Shown: positions 45,384 to 53,722 of the stretch, piece after piece
Position numbering within the stretch: the first letter of the stretch is position 1
Layout: each line of letters begins with the position of its first letter
From: CAVRXQ01 sp963725215
GTDB taxonomy: Bacteria; Actinomycetota; Acidimicrobiia; Acidimicrobiales; Bog-793
Assembly: GCA_963725215.1 (NCBI GenBank)
Contig: CAVRXQ010000006.1
Location: forward strand, 124,001-188,000
DNA: 64,000 nt
Direction of reading: 5' to 3'
Made by a program: the position numbers and the translations under genes
Notes under the pieces: model-generated
The model's input: the letters and a program-made list of their open reading frames with translations, nothing else
What the model was told of the DNA's origin: nothing
Database searches by the model: none

Positions 45384-45866
45384 TCGAGCCGCAGTCGGCC
45401 TCCGCAGACCACCGCGTGCCACCACCCGAAGGTCGCGTTTCGCGAGCCTCCGCGGGTTTGTAATTGGCGTTGGCGCGGATGATGACGTCCACCCCGCTTT
45501 GTCGGTGTTCGGCGAGATGTTCCACCCAATTCCTGCCCATCTGGGTGAGTTCGACCGCGTTGCCGTCCGCGATAGCGCCGATGGTGCGCGACGCCACCAC
45601 CTAGGGGGAGTGTGCGCCGTTTACGGAGGGAAGTCTCGACGCGAACGTCGGTAATACCCGGACAGGCCAATCCTCTGTCTTCTGAGCTCGCCAACGAACG
45701 AGGGCCAGTTGTGTAGTCGCATCCGTGTGGAGAGTTGAGCCAGCCGGGCGCTGGAGGGATTAGTTGCAGGTCATGGAGGTTCCTGGTTGCGAGGGCCGCG
45801 CGTCGCTGTAGAAACCATGAACTCTGGGTAACGCTGAGCTAATAGTTACGGTGTTATCTCACTCTC
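45384..45866. other. 483-base intergenic region without a firmly supported gene
   Basis: A reverse frame from about 45600 to 45400 starts with VASRTIGAIADGNAVELTQM followed by GRNWVEHLAEHRQSG, which looks protein-like for 60 residues but has no good start site and no recognised family. It may be a gene fragment. Nothing else is seen except the promoter region of the following secreted protein. Confidence 0.35.
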
Positions 45867-47090
45867 ATGACTACTTCATTACGACGAAGTTGGGTGTTCG
45901 TCGTGGTAGGTGCACTGTCGTTGCTCATCGCGATCGGAGGCCCCTCGGTTGCCGCCGGGGCTGCGTCACTGCCACCGAGAATCGCACGCGCGACGGTCGC
46001 GGCGGTACGTGACAACGCCGCCGTTGTGGACGCGACGATCGTGCCAAACGGCCTGCCTACGACGGTGTACGTGCGCTTCGGCACCACGGCGGCATTCGAC
46101 GCTCGCTCGGTGGTGCATTCTGCCGGCGCCGGCGACGCGTCGGTTGCGTTGGCGATCGTGATCGGCGGGCTGGCACCGAACACCACCTACGATTTCGATG
46201 TCGTTGCTACCAACGCGGCGCGGACGCGCGTCTCGGCCGAGGAGTCCTTCATTACCACTGGTCCGCCGACGGTGGTGGGCCAGTCCGTCGGGACACTTGG
46301 GATCACCTCGGCGCGCCTCGGCGGCGTGATTGACCCGGACGGCCATTCGACGACCTGGTACGTGCAGTACGGGAGCACAGCGAGCTACGGCTCGCGGACG
46401 GCGATCTCCCATCTCGGACCGTCGATGAGCCCGATCCCGGTCCGCCATCCGGTAAGCGGCCTAGATCCGAACACGAACTATCACTTCCGGCTGGTGGTGA
46501 AGAGTGCCGACGGCACGGTGACCGGTGGCGACGCCACCTTCACGACTCTCGGACCGACGCTTTCCACCTCCGTCGGCTCAGTGACCGTCGGCCGTTACAC
46601 GGCGCTCTCGGGGACGGTCCCGTTCGGCCTCGCCAACCAGATGGTGGCCATCTACGCGCAAGCTACGAACAGCCCCTCGTTCGTCCAAGTCGCCTCGGTG
46701 CTCACAGGAGCCGGTGGGAGCTGGGGCTACAACGTTTCCCCGAAGATCGACACCGCCTACAAGGCAGTGTGGGACAACGAAGTCACGCCCACCGTCGGGG
46801 TCAGCGTGAGGCCGTCGGTGCGGCTTAGGGAGCTGAAGCCGGGCACCTTCTACACCCGGGTCATCGCCGCTACCTTTTTCGCCGGCAAGATGGTGCGCCT
46901 CGAGCGCCTCGACAATGGGACGTGGCGGACCGTCGCCTTCGCGCATCTCGGTCGCACCTCCACGGCCATGCTCCACCCGAGGAAGCTCGCCGCCGGCCTT
47001 TCGCGCCTGCGCGTGTTCTTCAGCGCCTACCAGGCGGGCGTCGGCTACCTCGCCGGCACGAGCCGAGTGGTGCACAGCTTCCACGGTTGA
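45867..47090 (+). CDS. Secreted fibronectin type III-like repeat protein
   Basis: A signal peptide (RRSWVFVVVGALSLLIAIGG, cleavage near AAG about residue 32) precedes two Fn3-like modules of about 95 residues, marked by AAVVDATIVPNGLPTTVYVR..IGGLAPNTTYDFDVVATN and by ITSARLGGVIDPDGHSTTWY..VSGLDPNTNYHFRLVVKS. A third, unrelated beta-rich C-terminal domain follows. Both modules are of the bacterial kind with the NTTYDF/NTNYHF turn. No anchor is visible, so it is probably secreted. A short direct repeat begins 20 bases after the stop. Confidence 0.8.
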   Translation: MTTSLRRSWVFVVVGALSLLIAIGGPSVAAGAASLPPRIARATVAAVRDNAAVVDATIVPNGLPTTVYVRFGTTAAFDARSVVHSAGAGDASVALAIVIGGLAPNTTYDFDVVATNAARTRVSAEESFITTGPPTVVGQSVGTLGITSARLGGVIDPDGHSTTWYVQYGSTASYGSRTAISHLGPSMSPIPVRHPVSGLDPNTNYHFRLVVKSADGTVTGGDATFTTLGPTLSTSVGSVTVGRYTALSGTVPFGLANQMVAIYAQATNSPSFVQVASVLTGAGGSWGYNVSPKIDTAYKAVWDNEVTPTVGVSVRPSVRLRELKPGTFYTRVIAATFFAGKMVRLERLDNGTWRTVAFAHLGRTSTAMLHPRKLAAGLSRLRVFFSAYQAGVGYLAGTSRVVHSFHG

Positions 47091-47109
47091 GGTCGCGATC
47101 TCGACAGGC

Positions 47110-47139
47110 TTCTCGGCAGAAAATCCGGGTTTCGCCAAC
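47110..47139 (+). repeat. Short direct repeat, copy 1 (30 bp)
   Basis: The 30-base unit beginning TTCTCGGCAGAAAATCC and ending GGTTTCGCCAAC-like occurs again at 48154-48183 in the same orientation, with 28 of 30 bases identical. It lies just after the Fn3 gene. It has no clear internal hairpin, and the two copies flank the hemerythrin gene. Confidence 0.75.
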
Positions 47140-47290
47140 CAGAAGCCCGGACATTCGCCGACAGGTCCGACTAGCTGGCGAAACTCAGTGACGAACCACG
47201 AAGCGACGACTGGAGTCTCCGCAGGTAAGGAGGGGAGTCTCCACACGTACCTGGTCAGTCGCGGACCAACCCGACTTCAAGCTGAGGATT

Positions 47291-47947
47291 TCAAACGAGC
47301 AGCGGCTTGACCCAGGCGGCCCACTTCTTGCGCCACGACAGTGCCAGCATCAACCGAATCGGCAGTGGCGGCGGGGACGACGGTCGCTCTTGTTCAGGCA
47401 AGCTTTGGATGACCTCGTCCAGCGCACCCACTGCACGCGGCAAATATCGCCTGGGCATCGTTTTCAGTGCCCGCGCGTCTAGGCGTTCCCACTCTTCGGG
47501 CGGCATTGACTCGGTAATCGCGGGGATGATTTTCGCGTCCTCGACATCGAGATGTGGAAAAAATTCTTCACGGACGGAAACGATTGCTTCATGCAGCGTC
47601 CTCTGGCGGGCGACGTCCGGCTGTTGCTCAAAGGCGGTGACGGCGGCGTTCACGGCGTCGATCGCCACGATCAGCCGTCGATGGTCGTTCGCCAGGTCGT
47701 TGACGAGCGCCTCCAAGTCAGGTCGCAAAGCAACGAGGGCCGGGAGGATGCTCGTGTCCTCGGTGTGGTGGTGATGATCGAGAACGCCGGCATAGAAGCT
47801 CCAGACTGACCCGATCAGCGGTTGGAGCACCGAAGGGGGGAGTTTCTCAGTTCCGTCGACCAATCGATTCGTCCCCAATCGGAACGCCTTGTGCACTATG
47901 TAAAACAGTCGAGTGTCCGCGTGGGACTCCGACGCTGCTCGAACCAT
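47291..47947 (-). CDS. Hemerythrin HHE-domain protein
   Basis: The 218-residue protein has the HHE pattern of di-iron hemerythrin-like proteins: FYAGVLDHHHHTEDTSILPA (HxxxE), ALVNDLANDHRRLIVAIDAV and REEFFPHLDVEDAKIIPAIT, giving the His/Glu/Asp ligand set across a four-helix bundle. A C-terminal extension of about 60 residues contains a Pro-rich part and a basic helix. Such proteins bind O2 or NO or sense redox state. It sits between two copies of a 30-bp direct repeat. Confidence 0.85.
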   Translation of the reverse strand: MVRAASESHADTRLFYIVHKAFRLGTNRLVDGTEKLPPSVLQPLIGSVWSFYAGVLDHHHHTEDTSILPALVALRPDLEALVNDLANDHRRLIVAIDAVNAAVTAFEQQPDVARQRTLHEAIVSVREEFFPHLDVEDAKIIPAITESMPPEEWERLDARALKTMPRRYLPRAVGALDEVIQSLPEQERPSSPPPLPIRLMLALSWRKKWAAWVKPLLV

Positions 47948-48042
47948 ATGTCCCCCCTAGCTACTGCGCTTTTCGCACCGTACATTTTTCCGAGATCAGG
48001 ATGTCTGGGCCGAGTTCGCAGTAGCAATTGCGCCAATTACGA

Positions 48043-48078
48043 AGAGAGGGGACCATCGACATAGATGGCCCCCTCTCT
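48043..48078. terminator. Stem-loop, probable terminator after ssrA
   Basis: AGAGAGGGGACCATC (48043-48057) pairs with GATGGCCCCCTCTCT (48064-48078), 15 bp with one mismatch and a six-base loop. On the reverse strand it lies about 140 bases after the tmRNA 3' end and is followed by TCTTCG, so it may end the ssrA transcript. The T-run is weak. Confidence 0.55.
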
Positions 48079-48153
48079 CATCGCGAAGCGTCGTTGATCG
48101 CCAGTGCTATCCGAAGTTCCGACGAGTCGGAGCTACGCCCGGGTACCGGCGCG

Positions 48154-48183
48154 TTCTCGGCTGAAAATCCAGGTTTCGCCAAC
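48154..48183 (+). repeat. Short direct repeat, copy 2 (30 bp)
   Basis: Second copy of the 30-bp unit described at 47110-47139, differing at two positions. It lies 33 bases beyond the 3' end of tmRNA on the reverse strand, a common neighbourhood for inserted elements. Confidence 0.75.
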
Positions 48184-48215
48184 ACAAAACGCATATTTCG
48201 TGCAAAAAGATCGTG

Positions 48216-48565
48216 TGGAGGTGGGGGGAGTCGAACCCCCGTCCTCTGGCGCCTCAATGGGACTTCTCCGAGCGCAGCCGACGGAAATATCTCGGATCCC
48301 GCCTCTCCGTCGGCCACGGCGCAGGATCCCAGTCAACCTAAGTTTCCCCGAGCTGCGGGCTGACGGCACAAATCGGGTAAGTCCCGCTCAATGACGCCCG
48401 CTACCGATCCGCGGGACGGGGATCGGACGGACGTTGCTGCTATTTAGGCAGCAAGCTCGAGCTGATGCTCGGCGTTTGTTTTGTTTTCCGGCTCTTTAAC
48501 GTGGCTCCGGAGACCACGGCTCGCTTCTCCCACTTCGACAACCAAAGTCGAAGCCTGTCACCCCC
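48216..48565 (-). ncRNA. ssrA: tmRNA (transfer-messenger RNA)
   Basis: On the reverse strand the 5' end GGGGGTG (48565-48559) pairs, with one G-U, to the 3' CACCTCC, and a complete T arm (GGGGG TTCGACT CCCCC) precedes it, ending with discriminator A. The internal tag frame ends CAT CAG CTC GAG CTT GCT GCC TAA, that is HQLELAA, the usual hydrophobic degradation tail. Upstream codons give ENKTNAE. The resume codon is not certain. It rescues stalled ribosomes together with SmpB, encoded 153 bases upstream. CCA is not fully encoded. Confidence 0.95.
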
Positions 48566-48717
48566 TTTTCAATTGACCGCGCGCGAAAGAAAACACCGCG
48601 AGGCCATTTACATGCTACCGCCGGCCTGGGCGCGATTCTCCGCCGTGGAAGCGCCGATTCCGCACGCTTGGCGTTCTTGGGCGTTGCCGAGGGCTCGGCG
48701 AATGCTCCGCGGAGTGC

Positions 48718-49242
48718 CTAGTACGAGCCCTTCGCTGCACGCTCGGCTTCTCGTGCGGCGTCCCGGGCGGCGAGTGCTCGGCGCTTGTCGTAGAGGCGAC
48801 GCCCACGTGCGAGCGCGAGTTCCACTTTCGCCTTTCCGTTTGAGAAATAGATCGACAAGGGGACAAGGGTGAGCGCCTGCTGACCGACGCGTCCTTTCAG
48901 CTGGTCGATCTCGCGGCGATGGAGTAAGAGCTTTCTGGCGCGGTCGGCCGGAACTGCTCCGAACCCGCTCGCATACTCGTAGGGCGCGATGCGTGCCCCG
49001 ACCAGCCACGCCTCGCCATCTTCCACTCGGGCATAGGCGTCTTGGAGGCTCACCTGCCCAGCACGCAGGGATTTCACCTCGCCTCCTTTGAGCTCGAGAC
49101 CGGCTTCAAATACCTCGAGGATGTCGTATTCGTGCCGAGCGCGGCGATTCTGCGCGACGCGGCGAAAGCCCTCGCTGCGGGGCGCGTCGGCCGCCTGGCC
49201 CTTCTTGTTCGACGCGCGCGTCGTCTTCGAGCGCGTGGGCAC
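48718..49242 (-). CDS. smpB: SsrA-binding protein SmpB
   Basis: After a basic N-terminal extension of about 30 residues the protein reads QNRRARHEYDILEVFEAGLE, LKGGEVKSLRAGQVSLQDAY, then YEYASGFGAVPADRARKLLL and ends in LARGRRLYDKRRALAARDAA, the SmpB OB-fold and the C-terminal tail that enters the ribosomal A site. It binds tmRNA, which is encoded directly downstream. It reads away from the metallopeptidase gene at 49270. Confidence 0.96.
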   Translation of the reverse strand: MPTRSKTTRASNKKGQAADAPRSEGFRRVAQNRRARHEYDILEVFEAGLELKGGEVKSLRAGQVSLQDAYARVEDGEAWLVGARIAPYEYASGFGAVPADRARKLLLHRREIDQLKGRVGQQALTLVPLSIYFSNGKAKVELALARGRRLYDKRRALAARDAAREAERAAKGSY

Positions 49243-49269
49243 GGGACGAGAAAGTACCGTCCTTTGTCC

Positions 49270-49731
49270 ATGGCGGCTGAAGCGCGAGGGGATTCCGGCG
49301 TAACGCCTGCGCGCCAGATCGGTATCGCGTCAGATGTCGTCGACGCGATGATTGCTCATAGCCTTGACGCCTACCCGAAAGAAGCGTGCGGCTTGGTCGC
49401 CGCGATGCGCGGCGGCGGTGTGATTGATAGGTGGTACCTGACGCGCAACGCTGCAGATTCCGCGCGTCGATACCTCGTCGATCCGACGGATCAGATCCGC
49501 GCGGATCGGGCCGCCGAAGAAGACGGACGCGAGATCGTCGGTGTGTTCCATTCGCACACCCACACCGACGCGTTCCCGTCTCCGACCGACGTCGCCGAGG
49601 CACCCGATCCGACATGGTTCTACCTCGTTGTCTCCTTGCGCCAGGAGATCCCAACGCTGCGCTCGTACCGCATCAGCGAAGGCGAGATCGGCGAGGACGA
49701 CTTGGAAGTGGTCGGCGCCCCGACGGCCTGA
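49270..49731 (+). CDS. mec: Mec-type JAMM metallopeptidase (CysO processing)
   Basis: The protein has a JAB1/MPN fold with EACGLV (Glu) and GVFHSHTHTDAFPSPTDV, the HxHx(7)SxxD zinc motif of JAMM proteases. In Mycobacterium tuberculosis Mec (Rv1334) precedes cysO and cysM and cleaves the CysO-cysteine bond to release cysteine. Here the same order holds (85 bases to cysO). The ATG at 49270 is chosen over an upstream frame that overlaps smpB. Because CysO here carries two residues after its GlyGly, this protease may also mature it. Confidence 0.88.
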   Translation: MAAEARGDSGVTPARQIGIASDVVDAMIAHSLDAYPKEACGLVAAMRGGGVIDRWYLTRNAADSARRYLVDPTDQIRADRAAEEDGREIVGVFHSHTHTDAFPSPTDVAEAPDPTWFYLVVSLRQEIPTLRSYRISEGEIGEDDLEVVGAPTA

Positions 49732-49816
49732 GGCGGGCGATCGGATTTCGAGGCACCCCGGTAGAATCTGACCCATTCAGTCAACATTCGCCAGAGTCCA
49801 GGTGGAGGAATAACCG

Positions 49817-50098
49817 GTGTCCGTCGAAATCCGACTTCCGACGTTGCTACGAAGCGCAGCCGGGGGCAACGCGCGGGTGACCACTGACGGAGCGACCGTT
49901 CGCGAGGTGCTCGACGCCCTCGTGAAGCGGTATCCGGCGCTCGCACCCCAGGTGCTCTCCGACGGCGGCGGTCTCCACCGGTTCGTGAACGTCTACGTGA
50001 ACGACGACGACGTGCGCTATCTCGATCGCCTCGAGACGAAGGTTGCGCCGAGCGACGTCGTCTCGATCCTGCCCGCCGTCGCCGGCGGATCCGCCTAG
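49817..50098 (+). CDS. cysO: CysO-like sulfur-carrier protein (ubiquitin fold) ending GG-Ser-Ala
   Basis: The 93-residue beta-grasp protein follows CysO closely: VEIRLPTLLRSAAGGNARVT, HRFVNVYVNDDDVRYLDRLE and the C-terminal VSILPAVAGG, but then has Ser-Ala and a stop. In M. tuberculosis CysO ends in GlyGly, whose thiocarboxylate donates sulfur to CysM. Here the two extra residues must be removed, as in other JAMM-processed sulfur carriers. GTG start with GGAGGAATAACC just upstream. It lies between mec and cysM. Confidence 0.88.
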   Translation: MSVEIRLPTLLRSAAGGNARVTTDGATVREVLDALVKRYPALAPQVLSDGGGLHRFVNVYVNDDDVRYLDRLETKVAPSDVVSILPAVAGGSA

Positions 50099-50114
50099 CC
50101 CAACTCAGACGACG

Positions 50115-51063
50115 ATGAGCGCCGCCCGCACGGTCCTCGATCTGATTGGCAACACTCCGATCGTCGAGGTTTCCGAACTCAGCCCGAACCCGGCGGCCCG
50201 CATATTCGTCAAGCTCGAAGGGCTCAATCCGAGCGGTTCGGTGAAAGACCGCGTGGCGCGATACCTCATCGAGGACGCCGAAGCGCGCGACGTCCTGCGT
50301 CCGGGCCAGACGCTTCTTGAGCCGTCGTCTGGCAACACCGGAATCGCACTGGCTCTCGTCAGTCAGCTGAAGGGATATCCCTTAAAGGTCGTCCTTCCTG
50401 ACAACGTCTCGGTCGAACGACGCCAGCTGCTGAAGGCGTTCGGTGCGGAGATCATCGCCTCGCCGGGGCGGGAGGGATCGAACGGCGCGGTGCGGCTCGC
50501 ACAGCGGCTCGTCGCGGAAAATCCGGCTTGGCTGATGCTTTACCAATACGGCAACCCGGCGAATCCCCGCGCGCACTACGAGACGACCGGCCCCGAGATC
50601 TGGCGGGATCTCCACGACGTGTCGCATTTCGTCGCCGGTTTCGGGACGAGCGGCACGCTGCTCGGAGTGGGGCGGTACTTGAAAGAACAGAACCCCGACA
50701 TCGAGGTGTGGGCGGTCGAGCCACCTGCAGGCGAGAACGTCGATGGGCTTCGGAGTCTCGACGACGGATTCATTCCGCCGATCTTCACTGATTTGGGAGG
50801 AGAAAAGCTTCTTGATCGGAAGACGGTCGTTGGCGCGCGTGAATCGGTGCGTTGGACGCGCCTTCTCGCGGAACGGGGAATCTTCGCGGGCCTTTCGACG
50901 GGCGCCGCGCTCGGCGGGCGCGGCGAGATGCGCCGAACGGATCGACTCGGGAATGATCTTGGTGCTCTCTCCTGACGGTGGGTGGAAATACCTCTCGTCG
51001 GAAGCGTGGACTGGCTCTCTCGACGAAGCGGCCGAGCGTGTCGGGGAGACGATCTACTTCTGA
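50115..51063 (+). CDS. cysM: Cysteine synthase CysM (O-phosphoserine type), one frameshift
   Basis: The fold-type II PLP enzyme is recognised by NPSGSVKDRVARYLIEDAEA (Schiff-base Lys), EPSSGNTGIALALVSQLKGY and the phosphate cup GFGTSGTLLGVGRYL. Its place after cysO matches mycobacterial CysM, which uses CysO-thiocarboxylate and O-phosphoserine to make cysteine. The frame breaks near 50915, where the G-rich GGCGGGCGCGG has one base too many. The next frame reads CAERIDSGMILVLSPDGGWK and ends VGETIYF. The joined protein is of normal length (about 315), so the break is probably a sequence error. Confidence 0.85.
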
Positions 51064-51110
51064 TCCATTCACCAAGGAGAGCAACGCTCCCCGAATAACC
51101 TGGTCGGCGC

Positions 51111-51987
51111 ATGGACGATCGACCGATTGGTTTGTTCGACAGTGGATTTGGGGGACTCACGGTCGCGCGCGCGTTGATCGACCTGCTCCCGAACGAAGAG
51201 CTTGTGTATGCCGGGGACTCCGCTCGCTATCCGTATGGAGCGCGTGCGCATGAGGAAATTCGAAACTTTGCCGAGGAAATCTCCACCTACCTCGTCGAGC
51301 GATGCGGCGTGAAGCTGCTCGTCGTCGCGTGCAACTCTGCGGCGTCCGCGGCACTAGAACTGTTGCGTTATCGATTCGACCTGCCGGTCGTGGGAGTGAT
51401 CGAGCCGGGCCTGCGCGCCGCGTCGAGCGTTACGAGAAATGGCCGAGTCGGCTTGATCGGTACGACGGCGACGATCTCGTCGGGCGCTTATCGAGCGCGC
51501 GGCTTCGTCGATGCGGCTTTCGTGCTCGTTGACGTCGCTCCCATGTCCAGGTTTCGTCGAGTTCGTAGAGCGCGGTGAGACCGATAGCGGCGAGCTGAGG
51601 ACGCTCGCGGAGGAGTTGCTACTGCCTGTGCGCGAGGCGGGGATCGACACGTTGCTCCTAGGCTGCACGCACTACCCGTTCCTAGCTCGCACCATCAGTG
51701 ACGTCGTGGGGCCTGGTGTGGTCCTCGTTTCCTCGGCCGAGGAGACCGCGTTCGCGGTGAGGCGCTTGCTCGAATCGACGGGTTCGGGACGGCGTTTGAC
51801 AGGCAAGGTTCGACACCGCTTCTTATCGTCCGGTGATCTCGACTGGTTCGGCGCGATGGGCCGCCGTTTCCTCGGTCCCGAGCTTGACGGCGCGGAGAGC
51901 GTCGACTTCGGCGCCGAGTTCTCGGCGCGGGACCGATTCCAGGTCGATGGGAACGACACGTGGCCCGAGGGCGCGACGCATGGGTGA
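51111..51987 (+). CDS. murI: Glutamate racemase, one frameshift
   Basis: The first frame holds IGLFDSGFGGLTVARALIDL, GDSARYPYGARAHEEI and VVACNSAASAALELLRYRFD (first catalytic Cys), and ends after VLVDVAPMSR. The second frame begins CPGFVEFVERGETDSGELRT and contains LLLGCTHYPFLARTI (second catalytic Cys) with a normal C-terminus at 51987. One extra C in CTCCCATG near 51540 separates them. Removing it gives APCPGFVEFV, the family sequence. The enzyme makes D-glutamate for peptidoglycan and is normally essential, so the break is almost certainly not real. Confidence 0.88.
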
Positions 51988-52732
51988 GATCGAGCGCCAA
52001 GACGGGCGCGCTCTTGACGAATTGCGCTCGTTCGAGATCGTCCGCGGCTTCACGCAGTTCCCTTCGGGATCGGTGCTGATGACGATGGGTCGAACGAAAG
52101 TCCTCTGCACGGCGTCGATCGATCGCGACGTTCCCCGTTGGCTGCAGGGCGCCGGACGGGGCTGGGTGACCGCGGAGTACTCGCTGCTGCCGGGTTCCTC
52201 CGCCGAACGGGTGACGCGGGAGGCGACCAAGGGCCGTCAGAGTGGGAGGACTCAGGAGATCCAGCGGCTCATAGGGCGTTCGCTCCGAGCGGTTTGCGAC
52301 CTCGTCGCCCTCGGCGAGCGTCAGGTGATCCTCGACTGCGACGTCTTGCAGGCCGATGGTGGTACCCGCACGGCGGCGATCACTGGGGCATACGTGGCTC
52401 TCCACGACGCTTGCCGGACGCTCGTCGAGGAAGGGGAAATATCCGAGTCGCCACTTCGCGATTCGGTCGCCGCGATCTCGGTCGGAATCGTGAGCGGAGA
52501 GCCGCTGCTCGATCTCGACTACGAGGAGGACGCCCGCGCGGACGTCGACATGAACGTCGTGATGACGGGTACGGGCCGCTTCGTAGAAGTGCAGGGAACC
52601 GCAGAGAGGAACTTGTTCTCCAAAGACGAACTCGACGGTTTGGTCGAGCTCGCGTCGATGGGGATCGGACTGCTGACGGGTGCGCAACGAGCCTCGATCG
52701 CGCGTCCAATCGACCAACCGTCGTCTACGTGA
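51980..52732 (+). CDS. rph: Ribonuclease PH
   Basis: The protein has DELRSFEIVRGFTQFPSGSV, TMGRTKVLCTASIDRDVPRW, EYSLLPGSSAERVTREATKG (phosphate-binding Arg), GRTQEIQRLIGRSLRAVCDL, and DCDVLQADGGTRTAAITGAY, all RNase PH signatures. It removes nucleotides from tRNA 3' ends using phosphate. ATG at 51980 lies inside the end of murI (eight-base overlap) and its stop overlaps the next start (GTGA), as in the mycobacterial order murI-rph-rdgB. Confidence 0.95.
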   Translation: MGEIERQDGRALDELRSFEIVRGFTQFPSGSVLMTMGRTKVLCTASIDRDVPRWLQGAGRGWVTAEYSLLPGSSAERVTREATKGRQSGRTQEIQRLIGRSLRAVCDLVALGERQVILDCDVLQADGGTRTAAITGAYVALHDACRTLVEEGEISESPLRDSVAAISVGIVSGEPLLDLDYEEDARADVDMNVVMTGTGRFVEVQGTAERNLFSKDELDGLVELASMGIGLLTGAQRASIARPIDQPSST

Positions 52733-53371
52733 GCTCGACATCGGTTGAGCGCACGTTCGTCATCGCGTCGGCGAACGCGGACAAGGCGCAAGAGATGGTC
52801 GAAATCTTGGGCGAGGCCTTACCGTCCGACGTGCGGCTCGTGTTGCGACCGGCGAACTTGCCGCCCACAGATGAGGTGGGTGCGACCCTCGAAGAGAACG
52901 CGACCTTGAAGGCGCGAACAGGTGCGCGACGCGACCGGCAAACCGGCGATCGCCGACGACACCGCACTGGAGGTCTCCGCCCTCGGCGGACGACCGGGAG
53001 TTCGGACCGCGCGCTACGCGGGGCCTTCCGCGGATCCTGCGAAAAACGTCGCGCTGTTGTTGACCGAGCTCGCGGGCGTGAAGGAGCGGGCCGCACGCTT
53101 TCGTACAGTCGCCGTCGCCTCACTCGTCGACGGCTCGGAGTTGAGCGCCGAGGGAACCCTCGAGGGGGAGATCGCGACGGTGTCGCGCGGAGATCAGGGG
53201 TTCGGATACGACCCCGTCTTCGTCCCGCTCGGCGCCGGCGGTCGGACACTCGCCGAGCTCGACTCGAAAGAGAAGCACGCGATCTCGCACCGCGGTCGAG
53301 CGTTGCGAAACCTCGCGGCGAAGCTTTCGGTCGCAGGCGAAGGTGAAGGCTCGACACGCGGGTCGCGGTGA
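52729..53371 (+). CDS. rdgB: XTP/dITP diphosphatase (RdgB/HAM1), one frameshift
   Basis: The start frame gives VIASANADKAQEMVEILGEA and NATLKAR. After a break near 52918 the other frame gives VRDATGKPAIADDTALEVSA, then GRPGVRTARYAGPSADPAKN and DQGFGYDPVFVPLGAGGRTL. These are the motifs of the house-cleaning nucleotide pyrophosphatase that removes ITP and XTP. One extra A in CGAACAGG causes the shift. The protein is otherwise complete (about 213 residues). GTG start overlapping the rph stop. A sequencing error is the simplest explanation. Confidence 0.87.
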
Positions 53372-53488
53372 CGTGTTTCCGCCGTGACCAGGAGCGACAA
53401 GCGCAACGACGAGCGGTGATACACCCGATCGGCATCATTTGGTGTGTCGGCTGGCGTGCGGGCGCTAGCGCAGACGCGAGGAGGTGCC

Positions 53489-53692
53489 GTGTCGGAGCAC
53501 GAATTGACGATCGACTGCGCAAATTGTGTCCACGAGTCCACTTCGACGTGCGATGACTGCATCGTCAGCTACCTCCTCAGCCGCGATCCGGGCGACGCGA
53601 TCGTCATCGACGCCGAGGAAGCAAGGGCGATGCGAATGCTCGAGAAAGCAGGTCTTGTCCCCGCCCTCCGCCACGAACGCCGAGTCGGCTAG
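53489..53692 (+). CDS. Small Cys-rich protein, unknown function
   Basis: The 67-residue protein begins at GTG and reads SEHELTIDCANCVHESTSTC then DDCIVSYLLSRDPGDAIV, so four cysteines in two CxxC pairs (C9, C12, C20, C23 in this numbering) could bind zinc or an iron-sulfur cluster. A helical C-terminus follows (EEARAMRMLEKAGLVPALRH). I have seen similar short proteins in actinobacteria without a known role. It sits 30 bases before the GT4 gene and may be in its operon. Confidence 0.6.
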   Translation: MSEHELTIDCANCVHESTSTCDDCIVSYLLSRDPGDAIVIDAEEARAMRMLEKAGLVPALRHERRVG

Positions 53693-53722
53693 GAGGCTTG
53701 GTCGGCGCGGGCGTCTCCAGGC

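Noticed and set aside
45256..45600. Reverse frame with GRNWVEHLAEHRQSG
   Set aside because: Not called as a gene: no start signal, and it overlaps the methyltransferase end; mentioned only as a possible fragment.
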